A DNA stretch of 64,000 nucleotides from Myxococcus terminator_A (GCA_049194865.1 JBLZWL010000063.1:69647-133646), one strand, 5' to 3'; positions 1 to 8,498 are shown, counted from the first letter of the stretch. Notes: generated by a model from the sequence alone, not told the origin. Program-made: numbers and translations.

Positions 1-1044
1 CTTCAGCGTGACACAGGCCTGCCCGGAGCACCCCGACTGTCCGCAGGCATCTCCCTGGGCCCGACGCCCATCGCGTCGCATGCACTCGATACGGGCCCGG
101 GGTCCTATGTCCTCACCTTCCAGGCACCGGGCCTGACGCGCGCCGTCCTGCCGGTGGTGTTGTCATCGGGAGAGCGCCTCCAGGCGCGCATCCCCCTGCC
201 GCGGTCGGCCGACATCCCGGAGGGCTTCGTCTACATCCCGCCGGGCCGTTTCCTCTTTGGCAGCAGCGACGACGAAGCCCTGCGACGCGAATTCCTCCAG
301 GCTCCCCCGCTCCGGCCGGTGATGACGGAGGGTTACCTCATCGCCCGCCATGAGGTGACGTTCGCCGAGTGGCTCGCGTTCCTCGATGCATTGCCACCGG
401 ACGAGCAGCGGCGACGGACGCCCGGCGTGAGGTCCACGGCCGGCGCGCTGGCGCTCACGCGGGAGAAGACGGGCTGGCGGCTCATGCTCCAGCCCACGCA
501 GCATCCCCTCTCCGCGCGCGGCGGCGAGCCCATCCACTACCCAGGCCGCACGCACAGGGCCGTGCAGGACTGGTTGCGGTTTCCCGTCTCGGCCATCTCG
601 CTGGAGGACGCGCGGGCGTACCTCGCGTGGCTGGACCGCTCCGGGCGCGTTCCGGGAGCCCGGCTGTGTTCCGAATACGAATGGGAGCGCGCGGCACGTG
701 GCGCGGACGCCCGCCTGTTTCCCATGGGCGACCTGCTCGCGCCGGACGACGCGAACTTCGATGAGACCTATGGTCGCCAACCGCTGGGCTTCGGTCCCGA
801 CGAGGTGGGTGCCCACCCTGCTTCCGCCAGCCCCTTCGGGGTGATGGACCTGGCCGGCAACGCCATCGAATGGGTGCAATCGGTCCGCGCGCCCGGAGAG
901 GCAGTGGCCCGCGGAGGGTCCTGGTACTACGACCGCATCTCCAACCGCTCCAACACGCGAATGCCCAACGAGCCCTGGCTGAGGGACATCCGCGTGGGCC
1001 TCCGCGTCTGCGCGCCCGACACGGGTTCGCGTCACGCCCCGTGA
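1..1044 (+). CDS. SUMF1/FGE-sulfatase-domain protein, C-terminal part (5' end outside window)
   Basis: The frame is open from the left edge to the TGA at 1042-1044, so this is the C-terminal part of a longer protein. The first ~60 residues look like a PEGA-type beta domain (GSYVLTFQAPGL, then an SGE.L.A.IPLP segment). The rest is a formylglycine-generating-enzyme-like fold: IPPGRFLFGS, then YLIARHEVTFAEWLAFLD, LCSEYEWERAARG, FGVMDLAGNAIEWV and RGGSWYYDR, ending in VGLRVCAP. The paired catalytic cysteines of true FGE are not evident, so a binding or structural role is likelier than sulfatase activation. In myxobacteria this module often ends Ser/Thr protein kinases; the kinase part, if any, lies outside the window. 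Domain identity is firm, overall function is not. Confidence 0.85.
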   Translation, partial: LQRDTGLPGAPRLSAGISLGPTPIASHALDTGPGSYVLTFQAPGLTRAVLPVVLSSGERLQARIPLPRSADIPEGFVYIPPGRFLFGSSDDEALRREFLQAPPLRPVMTEGYLIARHEVTFAEWLAFLDALPPDEQRRRTPGVRSTAGALALTREKTGWRLMLQPTQHPLSARGGEPIHYPGRTHRAVQDWLRFPVSAISLEDARAYLAWLDRSGRVPGARLCSEYEWERAARGADARLFPMGDLLAPDDANFDETYGRQPLGFGPDEVGAHPASASPFGVMDLAGNAIEWVQSVRAPGEAVARGGSWYYDRISNRSNTRMPNEPWLRDIRVGLRVCAPDTGSRHAP

Positions 1045-1135
1045 TGTGGAGTGACACCCATCTCGTGGCTCCCCCGCACATCGTGTGGAGCCAGTCGGGC
1101 GGGCCACGAACCCGACGCCACTCCAAATGAGGCGT

Positions 1136-1164
1136 GAGCCAGCGATTCACAGCCTCGCTGGCTC
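1136..1164. terminator. Hairpin between convergent genes
   Basis: A perfect 10-bp stem (GAGCCAGCGA / TCGCTGGCTC) with a 9-nt loop lies between the convergent ends of the SUMF1 gene and the GON lipoprotein gene. There is no long U tract, but position and symmetry fit a bidirectional terminator. Confidence 0.6.
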
Positions 1165-1181
1165 CAGGGGTGACACGACTT

Positions 1182-2012
1182 CTAGGGGCTGTAGACCAGC
1201 AGCAGGTGGCCGCCTCGCTGGTTGTAGGGGTCGTCGCTGTCGACGAGCGAGTTCCAGCCGCAGTAACCGCCACCCAGAAGATCGACCCATTGCCCGTCAG
1301 GGCTGTCGTACGTCTCTCCGACCGGGTAATAGCCCATCACACGGAACTGGTCAGGCGCTACAGCGAAGGGGGTGCCGCTCAGGTCGATATTGGCCTTTCC
1401 ATCGGGGTTCCAGTCGCAGGACATGGCCGAAGCGTATGGCATTGAGGTGACCGTGGTGGGGCCGTGGATGAGCTGTCCCGAGGACGTGGAGAAGGTCTGG
1501 TCGGCCGTATCCACCCGCAGGGTGACCGGGTCGAAGCGCAGCCTGGCGTAGTAGGTGATCACGTCGGTGCCAGGCGAGGCACCGCCCGCGGTGTACTGAG
1601 AGAAGTTGATGGAGTCCGCCTGCCTCAGCGTCAGGTACTCGGTGGGGATGCGGGCCATACCGTGGCACCAGGCACTCCAAGGCAAGCTTTCCTTGTTGTC
1701 GAGGTAAAGGGTGTACTCGCCATCCTTCAGCCCAGGGTAGAGTTTCTTGAGTTCCTCGCAGGTGGCCGGGGCGAGTTGCTGGAACGCCTGCTGCTGGTTG
1801 GGCAGGGGACCGATGTGACGGGGGTCCACCAGCGCCTTCACCTGCTCGGCGCGCGTGCCCTGGCGCTGAGGCACGTCGTGGTTGACGCTTTCTGCTTCGC
1901 CGCAACTGGTGCTCAGCGCGACGAGGCCCATGAAGAGGGCGCCCATTCCGGCGCTGCGGACAGGGCGAGGGGAGACGACGGGAGACGCGAGCGGGTTTCT
2001 TCTTGGGCTCAT
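1182..2012 (-). CDS. GON-domain lipoprotein
   Basis: A 276-residue exported protein. The ATG at 2012 is chosen because GAGGAG lies 8 nt upstream; an in-frame ATG at 2036 is less well placed. The N-terminus has a basic stretch, a hydrophobic helix (GALFMGLVALSTSC) and a lipobox ending at Cys, so it should be lipidated. The remainder matches the GON domain: CEELKKLYPGLKDGEYTLYL, a CHGM cysteine, PTEYLTL, NFSQY, TYYARLRFDPVTLRVDTAD, TFSTSSGQL, then SAMSCDWNPDGKANIDLSGT. GON is best known from the C-terminus of animal ADAMTS9/20 proteases and is scattered in bacteria. It is separated from the preceding convergent gene by a hairpin. Ligand unknown. Confidence 0.8.
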   Translation of the reverse strand: MSPRRNPLASPVVSPRPVRSAGMGALFMGLVALSTSCGEAESVNHDVPQRQGTRAEQVKALVDPRHIGPLPNQQQAFQQLAPATCEELKKLYPGLKDGEYTLYLDNKESLPWSAWCHGMARIPTEYLTLRQADSINFSQYTAGGASPGTDVITYYARLRFDPVTLRVDTADQTFSTSSGQLIHGPTTVTSMPYASAMSCDWNPDGKANIDLSGTPFAVAPDQFRVMGYYPVGETYDSPDGQWVDLLGGGYCGWNSLVDSDDPYNQRGGHLLLVYSP

Positions 2013-2190
2013 TCGGGGGGCTCCTCGGCGAGACATCCGACCGCGGAACGCGGTCGGGCGTCCCTTGAGCAAGGCAAATGCCAGAGGCGGGCCCCGGTAT
2101 CTCAGACGCATGGGCTCACGTGCGCTGCGCTGTCTCCGAGCGTGTCACGGCGCCATCCTCACCACGGCCCACGCAGTGTCCTGAACGCCG

Positions 2191-2214
2191 TCCGGACATG
2201 TCCGGACATGTCCG
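2191..2214. repeat. Tandem 10-bp repeat containing GGACATGTCC palindromes
   Basis: TCCGGACATG occurs twice in tandem followed by TCCG, giving two overlapping GGACATGTCC palindromes. It sits about 50 bp upstream of the broken IS3 orfA, so it may belong to the end of that element or be an operator for it. Confidence 0.5.
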
Positions 2215-2260
2215 AAGTGGGCGTGGTCCGCTTCAGTACACCAACGAAGAGGCAGGTACG

Positions 2261-2456
2261 GTGTCCGACATGAAGGAAGTGAAGAAGCCACGACGCCCCC
2301 GGCGTAGCGACCCGGAGGAGTTCAAGACCGGGGCAGGGAGGCTGGTGCTGGAGGAGGGAAAGACGACGTCCCAGGTGGCGAGGGACTTGGACTTGACGCT
2401 GTCGGCGTTGAGGACGTGGGTGGACCTCTCCCGGGCCAGCCCGGAGGGGTTCGGGG
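2261..2456 (+). pseudogene. IS3-family transposase OrfA fragment
   Basis: A GTG at 2261 (or ATG at 2270) opens a reading frame whose first ~60 residues match the HTH protein OrfA of IS3-family elements: DPEEFKTGAGRLVLEEGKTT, then SQVARDLDLTLSALRTWV. After about 2456 the similarity stops abruptly and the sequence becomes the 3' end of an oppositely oriented IS256-type transposase. The C-terminal third of OrfA and all of OrfB are missing here. An OrfB tail of the same family and orientation survives at 9691-9936. Confidence 0.75.
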
Positions 2457-2477
2457 GAGGAAGGCTCCTTGGCGGCA

Positions 2478-2950
2478 TCAGGCAGCGGCGGTGTCTGGGG
2501 TTGATTTCAGCGGAGACATGTCGAGGTAGCGGCGGTCGTCCCAGACGCCGGTGGTTTCGAGAGCGACGGCGGTGATGAGGCGCAGGGCGCTGGCGCGGTC
2601 CGGGAAGGCGCCCACTGAGCGGATGCGGCGCTTCACCTCGCCGTGGAGACGCTCCAGGCCGTTGGTGCTGCGCAGGCGCTTCCAGTGGGCCTTGGGGAAG
2701 ACGAAGAAGCAGGGGGCGGCGGCGAAGCCCTGACGCAGGCACTCCATGGCCTCGGGCACCTGGCGTCCCAGTCCCTCCTGAGGGCCTCCATTCGCTTCCT
2801 GGCACCCTGGAGATTGGGGGCTTCGAAGGTGGCCGACGTCTGCTTGCCCAGCCGTCCTCGCAGCCGCCAGGGGGCCTTGGCGAGGACATTCCGGGTGAGG
2901 TGCACCGTGCAGCGCTGCAACCCGGCAGGCGGCCGACCTTCTTCCCTACC
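2478..2950 (-). pseudogene. IS256-family (mutator) transposase remnant, frameshifted
   Basis: Two overlapping minus-strand frames together give the C-terminal half of an IS256-type transposase. The upstream frame reads GLQRCTVHLTRNVLAKAPWR and ATFEAPNLQGARKRMEALRR. After a frameshift near 2765-2780 the downstream frame reads PEAMECLRQGF, FVFPKAHWKRLRSTNGLERL, and KRRIRSVGAFPDRASALRLI. The N-terminal half with the first catalytic Asp residues is absent, and the homology ends near 2950. The element is therefore dead. It truncates the IS3 OrfA fragment on one side and abuts the 3001 ORF on the other. Confidence 0.8.
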
Positions 2951-3000
2951 GAAATAGGTGCCAAGATCGCGCCTGGCAACCAACCAACACCAAGAGTCAA

Positions 3001-3288
3001 ATGAGTTCCACCGACCAAGAGATGTATCGACAGGAAGGATTGCACAACACCGCGACGACAATTGCCATTGAGATGGAGGCACTGGAGCGATGTGAGAATT
3101 GCGATGAAGTGAGAAACAATCACTCAGGAATGAAGGACATGGTGCGCGACGAGGCACTCAAGCGTTTCCGCGCCAAGAATCCCAGAATGGAGGACTTCCG
3201 CGACGAGCAGGAAGTTGAAGACGCCGTCAAGGGCGCATTCAAAAACGCGGGAGAGGAGTGTAGTTGCGCCAATCAGGGAGATGACTAA
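3001..3288 (+). CDS. Small acidic hypothetical protein, possibly a truncated gene tail
   Basis: A 95-residue ORF rich in Glu/Asp with a Cys pair early (CENC) and another near the end (CSC). Base composition is clearly lower in GC than its neighbours, which suggests transfer. I do not recognise the family. No convincing ribosome-binding site precedes the ATG, and the same frame stays open upstream into the IS256 remnant. It may therefore be the surviving 3' end of a larger gene, for example the tip of a polymorphic toxin, cut by the insertion. No partner gene follows it. Confidence 0.4.
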   Translation: MSSTDQEMYRQEGLHNTATTIAIEMEALERCENCDEVRNNHSGMKDMVRDEALKRFRAKNPRMEDFRDEQEVEDAVKGAFKNAGEECSCANQGDD

Positions 3289-3390
3289 CGCTGTGACGGA
3301 TCGGGGTAATGGATCGCAGGCGGGTCACCCAAGCTGCTCGTAGCGGGGGGCTCTCACTCTGCCCGCGTGTGGACTGTGCCTACCCCAGAT

Positions 3391-3466
3391 TCGGTCGCTG
3401 CGTCATGGACGCGTCAAGGCCGCCTTCGGCAGTGCGTCAATGCGAACGAGCGAGGCGCGCACGGTC
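3391..3466 (+). repeat. Dispersed intergenic repeat, copy A
   Basis: Shares TCGGTCGCTGCGTCA, AGTGCGTCAATGCGA and GAGCGAGGCGCGCACGG with copies at 5081-5174 and 8499-8594. It lies in the gap between the 3001 ORF and the 3' end of the TPR gene. Confidence 0.6.
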
Positions 3467-3522
3467 ATCGCTCTTCCTGGGTCGGCAATGCGCGAGGCGG
3501 GCTCGTGGCACTCGACTGCGGC

Positions 3523-5007
3523 TCAGTGAACCAGACGCTGGCCGGTTCCCGAGTGGAGCAGGACCCGCGCCATTGCCGCGGCGACCAGGTTTCCCCCAGG
3601 CTCCATGGCCTCGTGGAGCATCCTGTCCCGGTCCGCCGAAGGCGCGGCATCGGCCGCGGACTCGATCAGCAGACGTGAGCGGATGTCTGGCTCCTCCGCC
3701 TGTGCCAACCCCACCTCGAGCGCCGCCCGTGCCTCGTCGTTCCGGTCGAGCGCCGTGAGCTGCCGGCCCAGGTGCAGTTGAAGCTCGGGCACTCCCGGTG
3801 CCTCTCCGATAGCCTGGCGCGTGAGTCGCAACCGGTCCTCCGCGCCCAGGTTCGGAAGCTCGAGCGTACGCATCACGGTGAAGGCCAGGTACGGAATCCT
3901 TCCGGCGGCGATTCCAGCGGCCAGCCAGCGCTCGGCGCGACACCGGTACCAGCCCGGCGCAAGCGCCTCCACCTCGTCGTACCAGGACACGGCCTCGCTC
4001 GCGCGCTGGAGGTGGAGGAGCGTGACGGCCCCTTCATAGCGGGGCTCGGGCGAGTAGGAGTCGATACGCCGTGCCTCCTGGAAGAGCGCGAGCGCCTCCC
4101 CGTAGCGGCCCTCCCCGCCCAGCTCACGGCCTCGCTCGACCAGGGCAGTGGTGCGCGCGAGGTCGAGTCGATTGCGGCGGAAGATGAATTGCAGCCTCCC
4201 CTCAATGAGCGCGGGCAGTTCGTCCAGTTCGAGGGTGACGCTGTCGAGTTGCGCCACCACCCGATTGAGCGGCTCACCGGCCCGGACGATTCCGGCGACC
4301 TTCCGGATGCGGCGGGCCCGCGAATCCTGGCCCACCTGCTCCAGCGCCACCGCGAGCTCCATGGCCACGCCTGCGGCATCCACTCCCTGTCCCAGGTAGC
4401 GGTGCGCCTCGAAGCTGTTTTCCAGGTAGACGACGACGCCCTCGTCGTCACGGGCCCTCCGGCACAGGTCAATCGCCTGCCGGAAGAGCGGAAGCGCGGT
4501 CTCCGCCCGGCCCTCCTGGAAATGACACGCAGCCATCTGCCCGAGGGTCATGGCCTTCATGGACTCGGCATTTCCTCCCGACAGGCCCTGGATTCGCTCC
4601 GCCTCGGGAGTGAGCAGCGATAGAGCACCTTCGAAGTCCAGCTCGCGCATGAGCGTGTTGGCGCGCTCCCGTGCCTCCTGCCAGCGCACGATGGGGTTGT
4701 CGGCGGGAGTCCCCATCATCCGTTGGAGCATTTCGGGCCGGTTCCGAGTCTGCGCGAGGCACTGAGCGATGCCGATGAGCCCCTGGCCATAGCGCTGGAG
4801 GTGTGTCGGCTCCTTGCGGACGCTCTCGGGAACCGTCAACCAGGCAGGGTAGTGCTCGAGGAGCAGGGCTTCGTGCTCGGCACACAACCGGATGAGCGCG
4901 GCGTCATCCTGTGATTGCACAGCATCGAAGAGGAGCTCGCGCACAGCCTCGGGCGAGGTGGGTGCCGGCCTGCCCGCGCGACCGAAGAGACGATTGAAGA
5001 GGCCCAT
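3523..5007 (-). CDS. Tetratricopeptide-repeat protein
   Basis: A 494-residue soluble protein starting at the ATG at 5007 (MGLFNRLFGRAGR). The longer upstream frame encodes no plausible leader. Helical TPR-like repeats cover most of the chain: MAACHFQEGRAETALPLFRQ, FEAHRYLGQGVDAAGVAMEL, ELGGEGRYGEALALFQEARR, EGAVTLLHLQRASEAVSWYD and LGRQLTALDRNDEARAALEV. No signal peptide or membrane segment is present, so it is probably a cytoplasmic scaffold. It stands alone: its 3' side faces repeat copy A and its 5' side faces repeat copy B, so it is nearly framed by the dispersed repeat. Partner unknown. Confidence 0.8.
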   Translation of the reverse strand: MGLFNRLFGRAGRPAPTSPEAVRELLFDAVQSQDDAALIRLCAEHEALLLEHYPAWLTVPESVRKEPTHLQRYGQGLIGIAQCLAQTRNRPEMLQRMMGTPADNPIVRWQEARERANTLMRELDFEGALSLLTPEAERIQGLSGGNAESMKAMTLGQMAACHFQEGRAETALPLFRQAIDLCRRARDDEGVVVYLENSFEAHRYLGQGVDAAGVAMELAVALEQVGQDSRARRIRKVAGIVRAGEPLNRVVAQLDSVTLELDELPALIEGRLQFIFRRNRLDLARTTALVERGRELGGEGRYGEALALFQEARRIDSYSPEPRYEGAVTLLHLQRASEAVSWYDEVEALAPGWYRCRAERWLAAGIAAGRIPYLAFTVMRTLELPNLGAEDRLRLTRQAIGEAPGVPELQLHLGRQLTALDRNDEARAALEVGLAQAEEPDIRSRLLIESAADAAPSADRDRMLHEAMEPGGNLVAAAMARVLLHSGTGQRLVH

Positions 5008-5080
5008 GAAGCAAGGATACGCGAGCGAGACCGTCTCACGACACTCCGATGCACTTCTTTCCGACCCGTGCCGACCCAAC

Positions 5081-5174
5081 CTCGGCCGCTGCGTCCTGAG
5101 CGCGTCACGGCCTTGTCGAACCGTGCGTCAATGCGAGCGAGGCGCGCACGGCAGAGGCGACAAACTCCCTGCCA
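5081..5174 (+). repeat. Dispersed intergenic repeat, copy B
   Basis: Contains CGGCCGCTGCGTC, GTGCGTCAATGCGAGCG and a 3' block (GCGAGGCGCGCACGG followed by CAGAGGCGACAAACTCCCTG) that is identical in copy C over about 35 bp. It lies between the divergent TPR and protease genes. Confidence 0.7.
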
Positions 5175-5340
5175 CAGGAGGTCTTCCGCCGCCCTGCTCC
5201 GCCGACGTCCGGGCCCAAGAAGTAGCGCGGCCTCCCCGGTCTATTTCCTCTCATTACGAGGTTCCGCGTATTGAGTCGCTCCCCTGCCAACCATGACAAT
5301 GGCGGTCCTCACCCGCAGTCGTCATTGGAAAGGCTGGCCG

Positions 5341-6306
5341 ATGCCCTTCGTGTCGCGGAGTCGAGTCGCTCTTGCCGTAGCGGTGTTTGGATTCCTGGGC
5401 GCGGTCCCCTCCACGCGAGCAGCGCCCACCGCCGACCCGGCGGACAACATGAGTTCCTCCACGCTCGCGTCAGCGCTGGATGAGGCTCGCATCCTCGCCT
5501 ACTGGACTCCGGAACGGATGGCCTCGGCAATTCCCGCGGAGCCCCCCACGACGTCCGGCAAGGCGCCCATCAGCCTCAAGCCCATCGCGCCGGAGAACGT
5601 GAGCCGCACCGTGGACGGCGCCGAGCCGCGAGGCGGCCTCGCGCCGCTGGCCGACATCCATACGATGAGCGGGAAAGTCTTCTATACGGACGGCGGGCAG
5701 AACTACGTGTGTTCGGGCAGCACGGTGTACAGCAATGGCAGACGGGTCGTCTTCACCGCGGGACACTGCGTGCATGGTGGCGGCTCCGGTCGCAACTGGT
5801 TCAGCAACTGGGCCTTCGTCCCCAACTACCACTCGGGCTCCCCCCACGGCACCTGGACGTCCACCAGCCTTTGGTCGAAGCACGGGTGGACCAACAACGG
5901 GGACCGGGCCTACGACGTGGGGGCCGCTGTGATGAACGACCGTAATGGCACGCGCATCATCGATGCCGTGGGGGGACAAGGCATCAAGTGGGGCGCTCCC
6001 TACGGCGCGTACATCTACCAGTTCGGCTACCCCGCGGCCCCGCCCTTCAACGGCTCCCAACTGCTCTTCTGCCAGGGCGGCACGTGGAACGAGGACGGCT
6101 TTCCCTCCATCTCCTGCAACATGACCGGCGGCGCCAGCGGCGGGCCCTGGTTGGAGAGCTATGGTCAGAACTACTGGGCCTATCTGTACTCGGTGAACAG
6201 CTGGATGTTCTGGGACTCGGACCCCACCAAGGTCCACAAGTGGCAGGGCCCGTACTTCAGCTACGACACGGCGGGCAGCCTGTATGACGCCGTGAAGGAC
6301 CTGTAA
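5341..6306 (+). CDS. Secreted trypsin-like (V8/S1-type) serine protease
   Basis: The ATG at 5341 gives a clean signal peptide (MPFVSRSRVALAVAVFGF, then STRA-A) and has AAGG upstream; an ATG at 5293 would add 16 residues. After a propeptide of roughly 90 residues comes a chymotrypsin-fold domain. The triad is visible: His in FTAGHCVHG, Asp in DRAYDVGAAVM and Ser in TGGASGGPWLE. Cysteines at VCSGS and GHC fit the usual disulfide next to the His loop. The arrangement resembles glutamyl-endopeptidase/V8-like secreted enzymes. It is probably an extracellular digestive or predation protease. Substrate specificity cannot be read with confidence. Confidence 0.9.
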   Translation: MPFVSRSRVALAVAVFGFLGAVPSTRAAPTADPADNMSSSTLASALDEARILAYWTPERMASAIPAEPPTTSGKAPISLKPIAPENVSRTVDGAEPRGGLAPLADIHTMSGKVFYTDGGQNYVCSGSTVYSNGRRVVFTAGHCVHGGGSGRNWFSNWAFVPNYHSGSPHGTWTSTSLWSKHGWTNNGDRAYDVGAAVMNDRNGTRIIDAVGGQGIKWGAPYGAYIYQFGYPAAPPFNGSQLLFCQGGTWNEDGFPSISCNMTGGASGGPWLESYGQNYWAYLYSVNSWMFWDSDPTKVHKWQGPYFSYDTAGSLYDAVKDL

Positions 6307-6387
6307 CGAGCCCCCGGCGGGCGTCAAGGCAGTTGTCGCGTGAGAGGGTTCAGCCGATGCGCTTCAGCTCCTGCACCGCTGGGGTGA

Positions 6388-6816
6388 GGTTCGGAGCGCA
6401 AGCCGGTCTTCACCTTCGAGGTGGACGACGCTCACACGTATTTCGTGGGCGAGTCCACCGCGCGGGTTCACAACATCTCGTCGATTGCGAGACGACTGTT
6501 CATCATGGAGGCGAGCGCTCGTGGTTTCCGAGCGCTTGTCGACAGTGGTGAGCAGATAAAGTTCGGAGTGACGGGGTCTGGTCAGCGCCTCGTCGCCCCT
6601 CACACCTACCTGGGAGCGGAGATCAAGCACGCAGTGCTCTCCGGTGGGCGCGCGGTTCCAACCGCGGGCGAGGCTCAAATTGCCCGTGCCGGCCGCACGT
6701 ACTTTGGCCTCAGAATCAACGGCCGAAGCGGCCATTTCATGCCGACTGAGGAGAGCGTGGCGTATGCTCGGGCTGCGTTCGCCAGGATTGGCATCACCTT
6801 CCCGCAACCGAAATGA
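6388..6816 (+). pseudogene. Polymorphic toxin tail: end of Hint domain plus C-terminal toxin domain
   Basis: A TGA at 6385-6387 closes the frame upstream, so only the end of the parent protein remains. It begins with the last strand of a Hint/intein-like autoprocessing domain (VFTFEVDDAHTYFVGE, then VHNIS), which in polymorphic toxins releases the C-terminal effector. The effector domain of about 110 residues follows, with EIKHAVLSGG, AGEAQIARAG and SGHFMPTEESVAYARAAFAR. The stop overlaps the next gene's start (ATGA), as in toxin/immunity pairs. Toxic activity and target are unknown. A ~70-residue part of the same domain recurs inverted at 9479-9682. Without start or delivery domains it is either an orphan cassette or a fragment. 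Confidence 0.7.
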
Positions 6817-7160
6817 GGTGCATGATGGAACCCAAGCAGCTCACGGTGCGACGCTGGTCCGAACTCTCCAGCAAACCACTCTCGGAAGAGAGTGTGCGTG
6901 CTCTGCACTTACCCGCGAGGAAGTATCGGGTGAGCGTTGATCGGTATTCGCCGGGGGCAGATGTCGGTGGCGAAATGCGGGCCGGTACGTGCTACGTGTT
7001 GGCTGGGCACTGCCAGATTGAATTCGGCACGCAGGTCGCCCAGCTCGCCGCTGGGGATGTCGCAGAGTTTCCTGAAGGCGGGTATCGCGTGGTGGTGAGT
7101 CGCGAAGCTGGGTGTGTTGTTGTTTTTGCTTGGGAGCTTCCAGAGGAGTTTGCTCGATAG
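6813..7160 (+). CDS. Cupin-like putative immunity protein, copy 1
   Basis: 115 residues, starting in an ATGA overlap with the toxin-tail stop; ATGs at 6822 or 6825, just after GAGG, are alternatives. The chain fits a small single-domain cupin: RAGTCYVLAGHCQIEFG followed by AQLAAGDVAEFPEGGYRVVV. Position directly behind a Hint-released toxin domain makes it the likely cognate immunity protein, acting in the cytoplasm; that is inference from context. It is 100+ residues identical or similar to the inverted copy at 9135-9482, with differences around residues 50-58 and 92-105. Two hairpins follow it. Confidence 0.75.
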   Translation: MRCMMEPKQLTVRRWSELSSKPLSEESVRALHLPARKYRVSVDRYSPGADVGGEMRAGTCYVLAGHCQIEFGTQVAQLAAGDVAEFPEGGYRVVVSREAGCVVVFAWELPEEFAR

Positions 7161-7169
7161 GAGAAGGTC

Positions 7170-7190
7170 GGACTCTGCGTTGCGGAGTCC
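7170..7190 (+). terminator. Hairpin after immunity gene
   Basis: GGACTCTGC-GTT-GCGGAGTCC forms a 9-bp stem with one T-G wobble, 10 bp after the immunity stop. The inverted copy near 9105-9125 keeps it with one change. Confidence 0.55.
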
Positions 7191-7200
7191 TTCCACCTCA

Positions 7201-7224
7201 GTGCCCAGGTGTCAGCCTGGGCAC
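7201..7224. terminator. Second hairpin, end of the duplicated block
   Basis: GTGCCCAGG and CCTGGGCAC form a perfect 9-bp stem with a 6-nt loop. It coincides with the outer limit of the duplicated segment (mirror copy at 9071-9094), so it may be a terminator or a recombination landmark. Confidence 0.5.
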
Positions 7225-7381
7225 CAGCAATCCCTGACATCCCTTCTGGAACCATTGCCCATTCCCAGGACTGGAATGCATGGGCAAGCCTCACCCCAGA
7301 TTCGTCCCCATGGCAACACGGGCGATATCCGAGCCCGTCGAGGACGGTCAGGCGACCGGGCTGAACAACCTCAAAGCGGCG

Positions 7382-8356
7382 TCAGGGACTCGGCTTCACG
7401 CCCCAGACGCCCACCTTGCCGTCGTCCATGCCCCAGCTCACGAAGCGTCCGTCGGGGGAGAAGTTCGCGGTGCTTCCCTGCTCGTCGTCCCGGTCCGAAT
7501 AGGAGAAGACGCCGCGTCCCTCACGAACGTCGATGACCTCGAACGCGCTCGTGTCCGGCCCCGCCGCCAGCAAGGTGCCCTCCCGATTGAACTCAAACTG
7601 CAGGGCCCCGGAAGCCGGAGCCCTGATGATCCGAGTGGTTTCAAGTCCGGGAAGGTCCAGGAACAACAACTGGCCAGCGGAATCCGCGGCGACCAGCGAC
7701 GCTCCGGACGGCGTGAACGCCACGGTCCAGATCCGCTGTGAGTCGAACGTGCGGGTCCCCACGGGCTTACCGGTCCTCGCATCCCAGAGGCGAACCGAGC
7801 CATGTGTCGCGGCGCCGTCCTGCTCCTCGGCGACGCCCGCTGCCGCGAACCGGCCATCCGGCGACAATGCGCAGCCGTAGAGGAAGGCCGGGTCCTCCAG
7901 TCGCCACACGAGCCAGCTGCGCTCCAGGCCCCAGAGCAGGACGCGTCCCTGGCTGGCCGTGAGCAGCAGGCGCGTGCCGTCCGACGACAGGCTCCCATGG
8001 GCGACGGACCCGCCAGTCTCCACCGAGGACAACAGCTTGCCATCGGTGACGGACCAGGTCTGGAGGGTGCCGCCTGCCGTCACGGACAGAAGCCGCTGGG
8101 CGTCGGGCAGGAACCACGCGCCCACGCATCGGGAGACGGGGTGCGCGACAAGCGGAGCCGACTCTTCCGAGTGCAGGTCCCACCAACGCAGCGGCGTACC
8201 GCCCTGCTTCTGGACCGACAACAGATAGGGCGACGACGCATCCCAGGCCAACCGCTGCCACCGCGAGTACGGCGAAGGTTCCGGCGGCCCCAGCATCCGC
8301 AGCAGGGACAAGTGCCTCGCGGTGTCAGGGGTCAGCGGAAGGGAGGGCATGAGCAT
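7382..8356 (-). CDS. WD40-like beta-propeller protein
   Basis: 324 residues from the ATG at 8356 (or 8350), without signal peptide. Repeating blade signatures are evident: LQTWSVTDGKLLSS, GSLSSDGTRLLLTA, VLLWGLERSW, CALSPDGRFAAAGV, VRLWDARTGKPVGT, VAFTPSGASLVAAD, FEFNREGTLLAAGP and NFSPDGRFVSWGMDDGKVGV. This predicts a single seven-blade propeller used as a protein-binding platform. It lies between the two arms of the toxin/immunity inverted duplication and reads opposite to the left arm. It could be a truncated derivative of the kinase- or TIR-linked WD40 proteins common in these bacteria, but no extra domain is present here. Confidence 0.75.
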   Translation of the reverse strand: MLMPSLPLTPDTARHLSLLRMLGPPEPSPYSRWQRLAWDASSPYLLSVQKQGGTPLRWWDLHSEESAPLVAHPVSRCVGAWFLPDAQRLLSVTAGGTLQTWSVTDGKLLSSVETGGSVAHGSLSSDGTRLLLTASQGRVLLWGLERSWLVWRLEDPAFLYGCALSPDGRFAAAGVAEEQDGAATHGSVRLWDARTGKPVGTRTFDSQRIWTVAFTPSGASLVAADSAGQLLFLDLPGLETTRIIRAPASGALQFEFNREGTLLAAGPDTSAFEVIDVREGRGVFSYSDRDDEQGSTANFSPDGRFVSWGMDDGKVGVWGVKPSP

Positions 8357-8498
8357 GGTGCGGATCCGGGGAGCGCGCCTGGCCTCTCAGCGGCGCGGCT
8401 TGAAGGGCTTTCAGAAATGGGGGCTGCGATGACTCGCTTCGCACGCTGCGTCAAGCCAGACCGCGCACGGGGGGCTTGAGCCGGACCGAGTTGGCGAC

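Larger units (their letters stand above)
6610..7224 (+). repeat. Inverted duplication, left arm (toxin tail + immunity + hairpins)
   Basis: From CTGGGAGCGG at 6610 to the hairpin ending at 7224 this segment matches the reverse complement of 9071-9680 with scattered substitutions. Similarity breaks off at both ends. The arms flank about 1.85 kb containing the WD40-like gene. Confidence 0.85.
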
